DNA of 64,000 nt from Semisulcospira habei (taxonomy: Eukaryota > Mollusca > Gastropoda > Semisulcospiridae), in assembly GCA_036245525.1 (NCBI GenBank), contig BTPG01000001.1, positions 181,085,076-181,149,075 of the forward strand, in the 5' to 3' direction. Of the stretch, positions 12,666 through 24,584 are shown in pieces. The notes below the pieces were generated by a model, which did no database searches, was not told where the DNA came from, and saw only the letters and a program-made list of their open reading frames with translations. A program made the translations under genes and the position numbers. How positions within the stretch are numbered: the stretch's first letter is position 1; the number at the start of each line of letters is the position of its first letter.

Positions 12666-13460
12666 GCAAAAAGAGAAAACGCTATTCCAGGTCCCTGACC
12701 CCTCAAGTCTCCGTCTCATGGTGACCTCAGCCCAGTCCTCCAGGAGCCCTAGGTGCGTGGTTGTCTTCGGCCAGACCCTGCTGCTGTGCGTGGAAGGACG
12801 TAGTGGCTGACTCGCCACAGCACCTCTGGGGGGAGCTCTCACTCGTCGACTCCGTGACTAATTGTCGTAAGTAGGAAGACCACCGAAGTGACTCGGCAGT
12901 AGTGCGGAGTTTCCTCCGGAGGGAGTCCCCTACTACCTGACATATATAGCAGCAGGGCCGGGAGTCTGGCTGGAACGATTGGCGGGCCTGGGTGAGGACA
13001 CTGGGGTTGATGGGGTGAGCGGCGTGGGAGGAAGACCTCTGAGGTGGACAAGGGAAAAACTTGGAAGCAGCACCCAAAAAAAAAGAAGATATATATATAT
13101 AACGAAATCGCCGGCCAAAGCCAAAAAAATGCACTCAATCAGAATAGCTCCAGGGACATAATTTTTCATTAAATTCTGAGAATGCTCTTGCTGTGCTAAT
13201 GCCATGGAATTCCAGGCTGCTAAGCTTGCATTGTGTCGTCAGGACATTAGCTGCCCTTTTTGTGACTGCATCGCTTACGAGATCTAGAAAGAAAGGGTAG
13301 TGGGAGAGAGAAGGAATGACAGACCTATCTTTTTTAGCCTTCCACTGAACACCTACTGCATATAGCAATAGGGACTACCCCCAGACGTCCCGCAATCCGC
13401 TGGAGAATATCCAGTCCTCCTTCCGAGAGGGTCAGGCTAGTGCATGAATATTCCCCCTCT
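12666..13460. repeat. Repeat mosaic: 47-bp repeat, TA tract and R1 arm
   Basis: Holds the second copy of the CCGTGACTAATTG block (about 12850-12900), a short TA tract near 13093, the inverted small repeat at about 13098-13158 and an R1 arm on the minus strand at about 13160-13430. No gene seen. Confidence 0.55.
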
Positions 13461-14830
13461 TTCCTCCCACTTCAACTGCACGCATCCAGTTGTGCACTCA
13501 ACTCTCTCCTACTTCAGTATATTTCACGATCCGCCCGAACAGTGTAAAAATCACGAGCTGAACAACGCCTAAACAGTCGCCAGTTACACTGCCTAAATGC
13601 GTGGAAATCGTTTTACCTGTCAACAAGTATAGTCCTGTGTCATCTCCCTGACTACTGTCTCAGGGCAAGTCGCTAACCCAACTCCTTTCGGGGTTAGCTG
13701 GCCCGCAGTAACTTGGGTTAGTTTTGTAGGTCCTGTGATCAACTTAACTCGATTTTAAGAGATAACTCTGTCGTGTGATCACCAAAAACTTATGCCGGTT
13801 TAAGTTTGTTCTATGTGCCATGTATTTTGTCTCGGTGTTTTTAGGTCACTTGAATCGAGTTAAATTTGGCCACACTGTCTGTCCCGGTTTTATCTTGTGA
13901 CGGGCATCACAGATGCACTAAGAATAGATTAATAAGGCCTTTCAGACAGAGATTTACAGAAGTGGTATGAATGTACTGACTGTCAACAAGGACCAATGTT
14001 GGTGAAATCGGCCGCAGTTGACTAAACATTGCTATGCAGATCTTTTGCTTACTGAGCACGGTATGAATCCCCAGAGGGCGCGTACGCAAACAAAGATGTG
14101 AGTGTTAGCGTGTGATACCATAGACGACTCTCCGGCCCTCCTCCGATTCTATTTCCAGGCACCTATTTTATTTCCAGGCACCTATTTTGTCGTCATAGGT
14201 GACCCTGTCGTACCCTCAAAATCTAGGCCAAACTCGGCTCAGTGTTTTCATAAGGCTTTCCAATGCCTGCGCCTAGAATTTCTTTTTTTAATAAAAAAAA
14301 TAATTTTAGAAAAACGCTGTTTTTCTTTTTAATGTAGGGAGATGCACAAAAGCGGTGTACGTGGATCCGCCATGACAAGCTGTATATCTACTGTATATTG
14401 TGTACGATCAGCCCATCAGCAAAACGTGTTAAGTTCGAGTTTTGTGTTTCAGTCGAAAGTATGGAAAATATGAAAAATATAATGAACTTGGTCAAGGGAG
14501 ACGTAGAGTCGTCACGGGTGAGGAGCGGAGACACTCATCCGCACGTGACAAATTGGGTAAAAAGCTTCGCCGCAGAATATGACCAGTCCGTACCCAATAC
14601 CATACATCTGCAAAAGGTTTCTATTCTCATGAGCACCTGCAGGATGTATGAACTCATGAAAATCTATGCTTCTTGCGGGCTTTATGCAAGAATTCTTAGC
14701 AAAGCCGTTATGGAGTAATGAAGAGTTAAATCGTATTACTGTGGAGTAGAAAGACAGCGAGCTAGAGGGCAGCGTCCACTGTCACTTTCATACTGTATAT
14801 ATGGTTAGAATAGTTTATGACGGTGACATG
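13461..14830. other. No gene seen
   Basis: Several short frames, for example 14398-14718, lack recognisable motifs. A 20-bp block ending CCAGGCACCTATTTT is tandemly doubled at about 14148-14189. Confidence 0.4.
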
Positions 14831-15140
14831 ATTTATCCTTCAGAATTCGTGCAAACGCATAGAATTATAGTATCTTAAGGAAATTACTGTAGCCGGAGGT
14901 GTATTTATGCGTGTGTCAACATAACAATAATTGACATCAAACAAACCAAACGTGAACAAAGTGTTGTGATAAACATATGAAAAATATATAAAATAGATTA
15001 ATATGTTTTTGTGTCAAAATAATTATGAATAAATAATATACAAGAATCTTACGTCAGAAAATAAGGTTATGATAAAGAGTGCATGCCTGATTAGTAATTT
15101 TCCAGCACGTGGACTGAGACGAACCTTGCACGGTACAATT
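14831..15140 (+). repeat. 300-bp direct repeat, copy 2
   Basis: Partner of 8729-9029, same orientation, about 6.1 kb away, with small indels (for example an extra AATT near 15021 and a TA-rich gain near 15034). Confidence 0.9.
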
Positions 15141-15710
15141 AAATTGGTGCTTATTCAGCTGACAGTAAACATTATCCTCACCTAGCGTCTATCCATCTCC
15201 ACCCAACATCCATCCATCCATCACGCCTTACAGCCCGCGTCACCACCCATCGATCCCCTCATCACTCAACTCAGCATCCCCACCTCTTGCCTCTCACTAG
15301 CTCACATGCACGTCTCGGTTAAACAAGTAAGCTTCAATTCTACAAGGTGCTCCGCTACTTTTAAGCTCATTCGTGAACCCCTGCTCTGTAACCACTCACC
15401 ACTACGCACCTGCAAGGTTTAAATGGACCTCTCACCTTTCACAAACGTAACACTAAGTCCCCATTAGCTGACACTGAAGTGATTCAGTAAAATCCACTTT
15501 CAAGACCTCCCTTTCTTTCAGTATAAATTTGATTTTTTAATTTTTTTTGTATCGGTCCTCCATATGAATAGATTCAATCTTTCAGCCTATCAGCCACACT
15601 CTTATGTGGTCCTCGAACACTGCATTATCATACTGTTTACATTTCTGAGATCATTTTTTTTTTTTAAATATGGGGAGAAATTGTGCGTTGAGGAATTGCC
15701 TGTAGATCAT
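15141..15710. other. No gene seen
   Basis: Low-complexity T-rich stretches; nothing recognised. Confidence 0.4.
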
Positions 15711-16260
15711 GAGAGGGTTAGTTAGTTATTGTGGTTTAACGCCGAGCAGGCGACTAAGGCCATTTCACGGCGGGAAAAGTAAAAGTCTGGCCAGTCAGAC
15801 TAAGAGAAAGGTCTTAAAACATAATGTAAATACAGTTTAAAAGTAATCTTGGCTAAAAAGTCGCACAGGTCAATTGTACATGTCTACAGACTTTTGAAGT
15901 TCATAAAACAGACAGATTTATACAGACTACAGAGACTTAAATCTTGTAAAACAAATTGGCTTCCTTTAGAAAGCTGAAGATTTTGCCGTCCGGGCCAACG
16001 TCCTGAAACAAAGCCTTCAAAGAGTCTGCTGTATAGTGTTTCCGGTGAAGGACGAGTGAGCTTACCTGATGTTGAAAGTACAACGAAATCATGGGGTCAT
16101 TTCCAGGAGTGACCTTAAATTCTCCGCAAATCACTACGAAAAGTACTCTGCTACCCTGCGCAAGCCACTGTGCAATGTGCGTTATAGCGAAGCAGCTTGC
16201 ATATTGGCTCACGAAGGAGTTTGTTCACTCATGCTGATGGGACCTGGTCCAAATGTCGAC
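15711..16260 (-). mobile_element. Retroposon-like repeat with GGCGTTAAAC-type 3' end
   Basis: Read on the minus strand, the 3' end is CGCCTGCTCGGCGTTAAACC followed by a short ATAACTAAC tail. The same 3' end forms the small insertion at 25815-25881. A 91-codon minus frame at 15937-16212 lies just upstream of the tail and may be a LINE fragment. The 5' boundary is uncertain. Confidence 0.45.
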
Positions 16261-16696
16261 ATCCTGCAGAGGAAACGTTCCTCTGTCTTACTGCGCCCCA
16301 TACTGACCAGCAATGGTGACGTCACGCAGTCTTCGGGATGCGCTGGTGGTCGGCCTGGAGAGTCGTGACGAACATTAAAAACGTTTGTGCAGGGTGGATG
16401 GTCTAGCTAGTATGGTGGAAGGCATAAGAAACGTTTTCTGAACGCATGCTGCAAGAGTTTGCAGCTGTCTGTTGCAGTGTGGCATAAAAGAATTCATGAA
16501 GCGCACATGCTGCTCCTTGAAATTAAGCACCGCGTGATAAAAATGAACCCAAGACGTTGTGTGGAGGACTCTCGTGTAACCAACACGTCTCAAGACCACG
16601 AGACTGTCTTTGTTCTGATAAGCAGGTGTACATGAGCAGCATAAAACAGTTTTTGAAACAGTGTTGAAAAATCACATCGAGATTGTCTGATACGCA

Positions 16697-16995
16697 ATGG
16701 CTGTGACGTCAGGTGCACGTTGTCAATGCCGGCTGAAGACACAAAGGCTGGATGATCCGCATAGCGTCAGGTTGAGTTTTGTGCAGTCACTGTATTTGTC
16801 CTGTGCTACGTTCGTTGTCATTTACAATCTACTTCGCTTAAAACAAATTTCGGATATAACCAAAGTAGGCTATAACAATTTTTTTTTCCCAGAGTTCCCC
16901 ACATCACTCTTTCCATGTAAATCACTTTCGCGTATAACAAACTTCGGATATAACAATAAAAAATTGGTCCATGGCGATTTGTTATATCTGAAGTT
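16697..16995 (+). mobile_element. Possible fragment of a pogo/Tigger-like DNA transposon end
   Basis: TTCGGATATAAC occurs twice (about 16849 and 16943) with GTATAACAAA-type blocks, a composition seen near the termini of pogo/Tigger elements. No transposase and no clear inverted terminus pair was found. Confidence 0.3.
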
Positions 16996-17631
16996 TATCC
17001 TAAGTTTAAAAAAATTAAAAGTAATTAAAAAAAAAAAAAGACAACAAATAACATGTAGCCAGAGTCACATGGTGGTTATGAGAGATACACGCAAAAATCT
17101 GAAGGAATCAAAGCCCTGGTCTTTTGCTTGCGTATATCCCTCAGATATCTCCCGCAGACAGTTGCTTAGAGACGTCATGGGTGTGGACGGCGAACGCAGA
17201 GAATTCGGAGGGTGAAGGAATTTCCCCACTGTCAACAGTCACGTCTCACCGAACCCAAGTCATTGCCGAGTGCGCTCTGTGGTTTTCCATATTGGGTTGT
17301 TTTACTAATTTGGTGTTAGTCTGCTACATGTTTCACACAATTCCCGGCGAACTAGACACGATGGAGCGACGCCGCTTCTGGTGACTACGGCTCCTGGTCA
17401 GCTCATGTCCCTGGTGTAGATGTGGGGCACGGGCAGGTGGTCAGGAGCCGGCCGAGCGGGGCCACATTGTCAGGTGTGGGGTGTAGTGAGAGGGTCGCGG
17501 ACCGTACCGTCAGCGAGGCGTATACTACAACACTGGACACCGCTGTCGTATGCCTAGCCTTAATCAACTCGCGATCCTCACACACCCATACCCCAACCTC
17601 CACTAAATCCCTCACCCCCGCCGGCCTCTCC

Positions 17632-17656
17632 CTACACACACACACACACACACTGT

Positions 17657-17729
<73 letters not shown>
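17632..17729. repeat. (CA)n microsatellite
   Basis: CA repeat interrupted once by CTGTGA near 17654. The flanks (16996-17631, 17730-18027) show no recognisable gene. Confidence 0.95.
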
Positions 17730-17731
<2 letters not shown>

Positions 17732-18027
17732 ATCTTTGCCCCACCCCACACCCAAGTACTGACACACACGGCCTAACCATTTTACAACGCTGTACTTGAG
17801 AAAGAGCATGGGGAAGTGGTCCGAGGCGATGGTTGGGAAGGGGAGGCCTGGGCACGGTATGGGGAAAATGAACTGGGGCATATGTGTCACACAATCCCTT
17901 TGTACCATCTGGCCTGTTTCTCTTTAAATCTTTTCTCACTAATCACAAATGTGTCAAGAAAACAAAATAAAAAGCAAACGAACGAATCAACGAAATAACA
18001 AAGAAGTTACTGAAGTTTTAGGCTTTA

Positions 18028-18103
18028 TAAACCAACCAACCAACCAACAAACCAACCAACCAACAAACAAACAAACAAACAAACAAATAAACAAACAAAC
18101 AAA
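18028..18103. repeat. (CCAA)n/(CAAA)n tract
   Basis: Tetranucleotide array shifting from CCAA to CAAA units. Confidence 0.9.
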
Positions 18104-19839
18104 GTGAAATTCATTGCAATTTTTCGAAATATCTTTCCACTCAGACAGTGTGGCACGATCAAGCTAGCATCCGAGGATTCGAAAATAAAAAGCAAACAGA
18201 CGTATATTGCCCTGTCAAAACACTAAACCAGAGGGCTGAGGGGAGTGGGGGGGGGGGGGGGAGGCGAGTGATTTATCCATTGGAACGCTTGCTGTGTGAC
18301 AAACAAAAGTATCAAGCTACTGGCGGATAAAACGACCGTCGCCTCTCGGGTGGCCGGGCCTCGCCTCTAAGGTAGCCGCGCGTCACAATTTACTGGCCCG
18401 GGGGAAGGCGACGGGTAGGCAGGGGAAACTGATACCCCCTCTAACGTCAGGTCATATACCTCACATTATTTGTTTATCATCGTCTGCTGAGCGTTCAGCT
18501 TGCGGGAGATGAATGACAAAACCGTGACAACGCAAGAGCAGCTCCTGATTGAATTAGAGATGGCAAGCTAACCAGGCACTATCCATGATCTATCACGGTC
18601 TTTCCAATCTTCCGGATCTGGCATTAAAAGTGCAAGAGGTAGGAAATGGAAAAAACGCGGTGCCTGTGTGAAATGGAGACATACAGAAAGTCTGTCCGCA
18701 CTTGCGCGTACATTACAAGTATTACCTTTTCTCATGTTTGTTTTATATGGGCTGATCGTAGGCCCTATGTGAAGAAATTTGAAGTAACCTTCAGTCTCTC
18801 TCACTCTGCTTCGTGCTTATTTTCAAAATAAAACAAGGACTAACTCGTGCAACGTACGTCTACTCCATGTAGAGATTGTATAATATTGTGTGTCCGGTTG
18901 CCGTGTGACAGTGACAAGTGAAGCGCACCGTCAGAGGCTGGGTGTGGCACGCTGGGATGAACGCTTCACAAATCAACTTACATGGAGGGGGAAGGGGAGG
19001 GGGGTAGAAAGGGGCGGAAGGTGGTCGGCATATCACAAGCGTATGTATGTAATCCCTCGTTCAATCAGTTTCGTCTGCAAGAGCTATAGTTTCACATCAA
19101 CACTGCGAGCAGCGGCTCATGACAATCTACGTCTCTTAGTGACCAAACTTTCCACCAGTTTTTCTTCAAACTGCAGGTGTTATTTCCAGTAAGTGGTAAA
19201 TACTTTAAGTGGGAGGCACGCGCGAAATGCGGTGAGAGTTGTCGAGGGTTGGGAGGGGTTTCATGACGGGGTAGGGGTGGGTGGGCAGAGCTTGCGTGAC
19301 AAGGGGAGGGAAGGGTGGTGGTGGTGGTGGTGGAGTGTGTGTGTGGTGTGGGGGGGGGGGGGGTGTAGGCAAAGGAGGATCGCTTACAATGTGGATGACG
19401 ACTGTCACAGCAGAGACTCGTGTCGTTGGTTTGTGACACTGGTTTACGAGCTGAGGAATGGGTTTACAAACCCGGCCCGAGTGAAAACCGAGACTGCCCC
19501 AAGCTATAGCGTCTTGTGCTCAGGAACCAAATGTTAGTCTGGGCTCTCACACTTAAACCGACATGACTTCCTCAATCTGCGGATACAAATAGGACCGTGC
19601 CAATCCTGGCCATGTCAACAAGAGGCATAATATAGATTCTCGTTATCACCTATGGCTGTAGGTGTTCATGCGAATCCGTTCATCTTGCAGATGGTGGCGT
19701 CTGGCATAAAGTAACTGGGTTTATTGACCAAACAACACACATGTCAACACAAAGTACATCAGTTACCGTACCAAGCTAAAGAAATGTTAAACGTTAGTTG
19801 TGATATGTTGTATCAGAAACATAGAATAGGTTACAAGTG
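18104..19839. other. No gene seen
   Basis: G-rich runs near 18248-18264 and a GTG/G-rich stretch near 19315-19370. No convincing coding frame. Confidence 0.4.
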
Positions 19840-19850
19840 TGTGTGCGCGT

Positions 19851-19928
<78 letters not shown>

Positions 19929-20012
19929 ATCTAACCGTGTATAAAGAGGTAGCGGTGGTTTGGGGTGTGATATGTTGTATCAGAAACATAGAATTGGTTA
20001 CAAGAGTTAAAG

Positions 20013-20102
<90 letters not shown>

Positions 20103-20334
20103 ACAAAAGCCCCAAAATGGGTGACTTTCTTTACCATCCTTATGGAAAATGGGTGTGTGTAAAATTTTGGATGCCCAAGTTAGACACCCATTTTTTCTGA
20201 GGGTTGTTTCTGCATTTTCTTGCGGTAAACAGTTATAAAAAAAATTTAAAAAATCAGTTTTTCCTCATTTCGGGATTTTTACATGCACTTTTGTGTTTAA
20301 AAGACACTCCGCTAGTGTGTTTGAACTTGTCCCA

Positions 20335-20419
<85 letters not shown>
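19800..20419. repeat. Three (TG)n tracts, two in duplicated flanks
   Basis: TG tracts at about 19857-19926, 20013-20100 and 20339-20419. The sequence GTGATATGTTGTATCAGAAA with about 25 following bases precedes the first two tracts (about 19800 and 19967), so that unit was locally duplicated. Confidence 0.85.
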
Positions 20420-20874
20420 ATAAAACCCCTAAAATGGATGTGTGTGTGAGACATCACCCTTCTCAGCTATAAATAACTTAATACCTGATTGGTTGACTGC
20501 GTCAGTGAGCCGAAGTGAATCAGAGAGATACGAAAGGTAGTTGGGGGGGGGGGGTAGGGGGGGGGTGTATTGTAGTTGTGTGAAGGAGTAAATTGTTTAT
20601 GTTGCTGCAAAATGAGGTTTGTTATTTGAGGGTGTGGTTGCTTTTGTTTTTTTTTTTAGTGTTGTGTTGTGCTTCCGGGGTTATGTGGTGGGAGGTCATG
20701 TCTAGTGGCAAATTTGAGAGCAATATATCTGTGCGCCAGTGACTTGGGCAATGTCAGTATTTGTGCGCCAGCAACTTGCTATGGAGTGAAGTGATCGTAT
20801 GAGTGCGCAGTGTGAGATAGGCCGTGCACTTCAGGGGACGCCGCAGTTGTCTTGTGTCCTGCCCGACCTTTTGG

Positions 20875-21188
20875 TTCAACCTGTTGCTTTGTTTGTAGGT
20901 TTGTCGGTGTTATGAATGCTTTCGTTTTGGCTGCATCTCCTCTTGGATTGTATGCACAAATTGATTGAATGCAAATGACGTCACACAGTCAGTGTCGTTA
21001 CGTGCGTCGTCTGCTGCAGTCGGTCGTTTAGTTCAACCTGTTGCTTTGTTTGTAGGTTTGTCGGTGTTATGAATGCTTTCGTTTTGGCTGCATCTCCTCT
21101 TGGATTGTATGCACAAATTGATTGAATGCAAATGACGTCACACAGTCAGTGTCGTTACGTGCGTCATCTGCTGCAGTCGGTCGTTTAG
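20875..21188 (+). repeat. Tandem duplication, unit 157 bp
   Basis: Unit 1 starts TTCAACCTGTTGC at 20875 and unit 2 at 21032. They look identical except for one C/T difference (GCGTCGTCTG versus GCGTCATCTG). Non-coding and very recent. Confidence 0.95.
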
Positions 21189-22031
21189 TGCAGTAGAAAA
21201 AGTGCAGGCTTGGATGGGCCATTTTCGGATGTAATGATAGGTCAGAGAAAGAAACCTAATGTTGTCAAAAGATGTATTAGTAAAATATTGTTTGTGTGAA
21301 TGCTGCCCGTTTGAGGCAAGGACTGAAAAGTCGAGTGCTGAGCGAAGAGAGACGGCGACAATGGGAAAAATATCCAGCACTATACGTTGGAATAGATGCA
21401 TAACAGTTACGACACGCTTGTAAATTAAAACACTTTTAACATTAACAAAAGTTGTGTTAAAAGAGGTTTTAAAACCGTTTTAATAAAAACTGTTGCCCGA
21501 CACGCTTCTAAAAACAACAGTTTCTTAGTTTTAAACCTTGTACTGCGCCATAAACGTCTTAGCTGTCCTATAGTGTGGAATGTGGGACTTGGCCAACTGG
21601 ATCCATCTGGTGCACTGCAAATGTGTATTTGTGAGTAGTTCGACGTGCAACTCGGTGTGCGCCTCTGAAATGACCTACTGATTCCACTGATAATGAAAAT
21701 CTGTCATTCATAAGAGAGCATTCAGCAGCTCTATAAACCAAAGGTGATGGCCCCCCCCCCCCCCCCAACCCCCCCCCCCCCCCCCCACAAATCCACCCAA
21801 ACAATCACAATAAAATCAACCAGAGGTATGTTTAGTGAGATATTTGTTCATTGTATGTTGTGTCATTGTGCTTGACATTTTTAATGCAGGATAAAGAAGG
21901 AATACACATTACGTTTTTTTTTAAAAGAATGACAACAAACAAATATTATGTGGAAAAGAAGCATCAAATATTCCGTGAACTTTACCTCATTACAGATTTT
22001 CTTGAGAGAGTCCATGCTGAAATGAATGATT

Positions 22032-22033
<2 letters not shown>
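21189..22033. other. No gene seen
   Basis: Contains C homopolymers at about 21751-21786. No recognisable coding region. Confidence 0.4.
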
Positions 22034-22074
<41 letters not shown>

Positions 22075-22204
22075 TAATAATAATAATAAATCAGCGCATT
22101 AAATAGATACACTATACAACTCTCACTGACAACCAAATGTTGACAAAAAGAATAATTCTAACAGTGAATACATGTTTAAACAAATAAATGCGTCTTTAAA
22201 GACT
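22034..22204 (-). mobile_element. CR1-like LINE, 3' terminal part
   Basis: Read on the minus strand, the final codons of a CR1-type ORF2 (ending SLKTHLF plus one residue and a stop, about 22166-22204) are followed by a short 3' UTR with TTTAATGCGCTGATT and an (ATT)n tail at 22034-22089. The matching upstream part of this LINE lies 21 kb away at 43343-44526; the two were separated by the RTE insertion and then the Maverick. Confidence 0.8.
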
Positions 22205-22217
22205 GCCGAAAACTGTT
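22205..22217. repeat. 13-bp target duplication of the RTE insertion (left copy)
   Basis: GCCGAAAACTGTT here and at 43343-43355. It marks the two edges of the RTE copy that carries the Maverick. In CR1 sense it is coding sequence. Confidence 0.85.
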
Positions 22218-22655
22218 ACTTACTTACTTACGCCTGTCACCCCTACCCGGGTATAGGCCGTCGACGAGAGACCTCCAGCAACTTCTGTCCTGTGCTTTTC
22301 CTTCGATTCTACTCCAGGTGGTTCCCAGTCTCTTGATGTCTGCTTGGAGGTCTCGACGCCAGGAGTTTCTCGGCCTACCTCTTTTCCTCTTTCCCTGGGG
22401 GTTCCATGACAATGCCTGCCTAGTGATACTGGAAGCTGGCTTTCTCAGACTGTGACCGATCCATCCCCATCTTCTTCACCCAATTTCATTCTCTGCTGTT
22501 ATCTGCTCTGTTCTCTCCCAGAGTCTGACGTTGCTGATCTTCTCTGGCCAGTGGATTTTCAAAATTCTTCTAAGGCAACTGTTCATGAAGGTCTGTACTC
22601 TGTTGACTGTGTTTTTTTGTCAATCTCCATGTCTCTGCTCCATATAGGAGAACTG
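22218..22655 (-). mobile_element. RTE LINE 3' part, left of the Maverick
   Basis: Minus-strand RTE sequence from the Maverick junction to the (GTAA)n tail, encoding the C-terminal region with the [19 protein letters not shown] block (about 22314-22370). Continuous with 42938-43342 if the Maverick is removed. It has accumulated a few indels. Confidence 0.9.
22650..22655. repeat. 6-bp target duplication of the Maverick (left)
   Basis: GAACTG directly before the AGAGAG terminus; the partner is at 42938-42943. Six-base duplications are the known signature of Maverick/Polinton integration. Confidence 0.9.
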
Positions 22656-22812
22656 AGAGAGAGGAAGATGGAGAATACAACAGATTTTTTGACGACCTCT
22701 TAATTCCATTGTTTTTTATCACAAATCGCTCGTTTAATAACAAACCCCGTTTTTCTAGGTTTCTCCTTATTTTTTTCAGTAAAATAAAGGTTTCCAAAAT
22801 CAATGTCATTTA
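22656..22812 (+). repeat. Maverick left terminal inverted repeat
   Basis: 157 bp starting AGAGAGAGGAAGATGG. Inverse complement of 42781-42937 with three substitutions that I could find. The similarity stops sharply at 22812. It is followed by a C run at about 22830-22850. Confidence 0.95.
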
Positions 22813-23470
22813 TGACTAAAGCAAAATTACCCCCCCCCCCCCCCCCCCCGAGCTAATTAATCCATCAGTTATGTAAGTGTGTACATTTTGCAACGCGTAT
22901 TTTATTTATTACTTAGCCAATTACGGGTATTTCAGATAGACGATTGTGGGCGCCGTTACACACGCGCGCACTTATGCCAGTAAAAAATATGTGGTAAACA
23001 CACTGACTAAATCTATTTTCTCAATCAAATAAGAGCAATCAAATCTGCCTACTAAATAGCCTTGTTTATACACCAGCTTTGTCAATTTCACGCACACACA
23101 AGCAAACAGCACAGACAAGGGAGCAAACTTTTGGTTATAAGCAAAAAAGCAAAAGTAGTTACTTCCCTTAGACGACGCGTAGCAACGGCCACGTGTTAGT
23201 TTGTAAACACCAAGCCGGTCGTGTTCTTTTCGTTAAGCGGCTTTGTAGGAGACGGACGTGTTTTGAGGACTGACTTGATTCTCGATAAATCTTGTGAATA
23301 TATACGACGGTAAGATCGATAGTTTGTCTGTTTAATTTGTCACATTTAGAAACAAGACAGGCCTCGTGGTTAGTCTGGATTGCGCTAAGTCTTACTGTTC
23401 AATAGTTAACCAGACCGGTCTAGTTTTATTTACCTAGGCTACACTCACTAACATTCGCTCATTTTAGAAA
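22813..23470 (+). other. Non-coding leader of the left Maverick gene, with a possible intron
   Basis: No open gene. A good 5' splice site (ACG|GTAAGA, intron from 23310), a CTAAC branch-point-like site at 23448-23452 and an acceptor TTTTAG ending at 23467, three bases before the ATG at 23471, suggest a 158-bp intron in the 5' UTR. This is inference from consensus sites only. Confidence 0.4.
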
Positions 23471-24109
23471 ATGAATTGGACTCAGGAAGAGGTGACAATC
23501 TTGCGATCTCATGGTGAATACCATGAAAAAATGACCGCTTTCATTCATTCCGTTTTGAACAAAACTCCGGAATTTTGGCTTGAAAAACCGGGAAAACCAC
23601 TCGGAAATTTGAGTGATATACTCAACAGTGGTTCGAAAAAACAAAAGACAAATAAAGAACCAAAAGAACTTGATTTGTTCTTTAGACAAAATCTTTCTGA
23701 TGGCAAGCTGCCTTCGTGCAGTAGAGTAGAACAATGTGATTTGAGTATATTTACTTTAGACATGTTAAAAAAGAATTTGGAAGACGGCTACAAAATACTT
23801 CAGAAAACCAAACGCCTAAACATTTCAGCTTCAATCTGCTATGGAGAGTGGCTAATCCAAGGTGCTGAAATCCTTAAAATTAAGAAAATACGAAAACAGA
23901 CTAAATTGAACTGGCCAGATTGGCTAAAAGTAAACGTAAAAATTTCCAAGTCGTATGTTCATCGGTTGTGTGTTCTAGCCAGGCTGCTACGAGGGTACCC
24001 CAAATTTCATTTTCTTGCACTGTCTTTCCGAGAGGTGTTTAGTTTGCGGGAGCAAATTGAACGAATGCTGAAAATACAGGAAATAGCCGATTTTTGGAAA
24101 AAACCCTAA
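23471..24109 (+). CDS. Maverick accessory protein, putative DNA-binding, DUF3102-like pattern
   Basis: 212 residues, open, ATG at 23471 preceded by an A-rich stretch. The N-terminal 75 residues are hydrophilic and Lys-rich. The C-terminal half (about 120-205) has the pattern YGEWLIQ...WPDWLK...SKSYVHRLCVLARLL...FREVFSLREQIERML. This helical arrangement resembles DUF3102-like and phage KilA/ParB-associated proteins, in which a GEWL helix precedes a helix-turn-helix-like SxxYxxRL segment. That similarity is by pattern only. It is the only gene on the left arm, points inward from the terminal repeat and is not adjacent to the structural genes, which suggests an early, regulatory or replication role (inference). 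Confidence 0.6.
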   Translation: MNWTQEEVTILRSHGEYHEKMTAFIHSVLNKTPEFWLEKPGKPLGNLSDILNSGSKKQKTNKEPKELDLFFRQNLSDGKLPSCSRVEQCDLSIFTLDMLKKNLEDGYKILQKTKRLNISASICYGEWLIQGAEILKIKKIRKQTKLNWPDWLKVNVKISKSYVHRLCVLARLLRGYPKFHFLALSFREVFSLREQIERMLKIQEIADFWKKP

Positions 24110-24149
24110 CGCTGGTCTGTAACCTTGTTTATTGTTTGTTTGTTTTGTT

Positions 24150-24460
24150 TGTGCAAAGGCTCTGGCGTGGCTTAAAAGGCCCGTAACCTACTGTTTTGAA
24201 CGGTTCATAAACTTGTTCGGTACTGAAATTGAACAAAAGTGTTTGGCACGACCAAAAGAACCATAATATTACTGTTTAAGACAAAGGCTCTGGCGAGGCT
24301 TTAAATGCTCGTAACCTTTTGTTTTAAACGGTCCGTAACCTTATTCAGTACTGAAATTGAACAAAAGGCTCTGGAGGACCATAATCTTATTTGTTTTGTT
24401 TGTGTTGTCACGTTGCACAAAGGCTCTGGCGTGGTCTAACGGCCCGTAACCATGCTTTTT
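24150..24460 (+). repeat. Imperfect tandem repeat, period about 126-136 bp
   Basis: AAAGGCTCTGGCG starts units at about 24157, 24283 and 24419, each followed by a CCCGTAACC-like block and ACTGAAATTGAACAAAAG. Downstream of the accessory gene, non-coding. Confidence 0.7.
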
Positions 24461-24584
24461 ATGTTTGTATTACCCCAAATGTTATGGACCAAATGTGAGA
24501 GGTTTTTCCCACCCTCATGCAAGTAGCTTGCTTTTTGCAAGTGAATTGAAAACGGATTTTACATAGGTTTTAGCAACAGGACTG

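Noticed and set aside
16697..17384. A host coding exon in the frames at 16697-17384
   Set aside because: Low-complexity T/A-rich translation with no motif; part resembles a DNA transposon end.
22570..22809. A 79-codon minus-strand frame spanning 22570-22809
   Set aside because: It is the mirror fusion of the left terminal repeat with RTE sequence.
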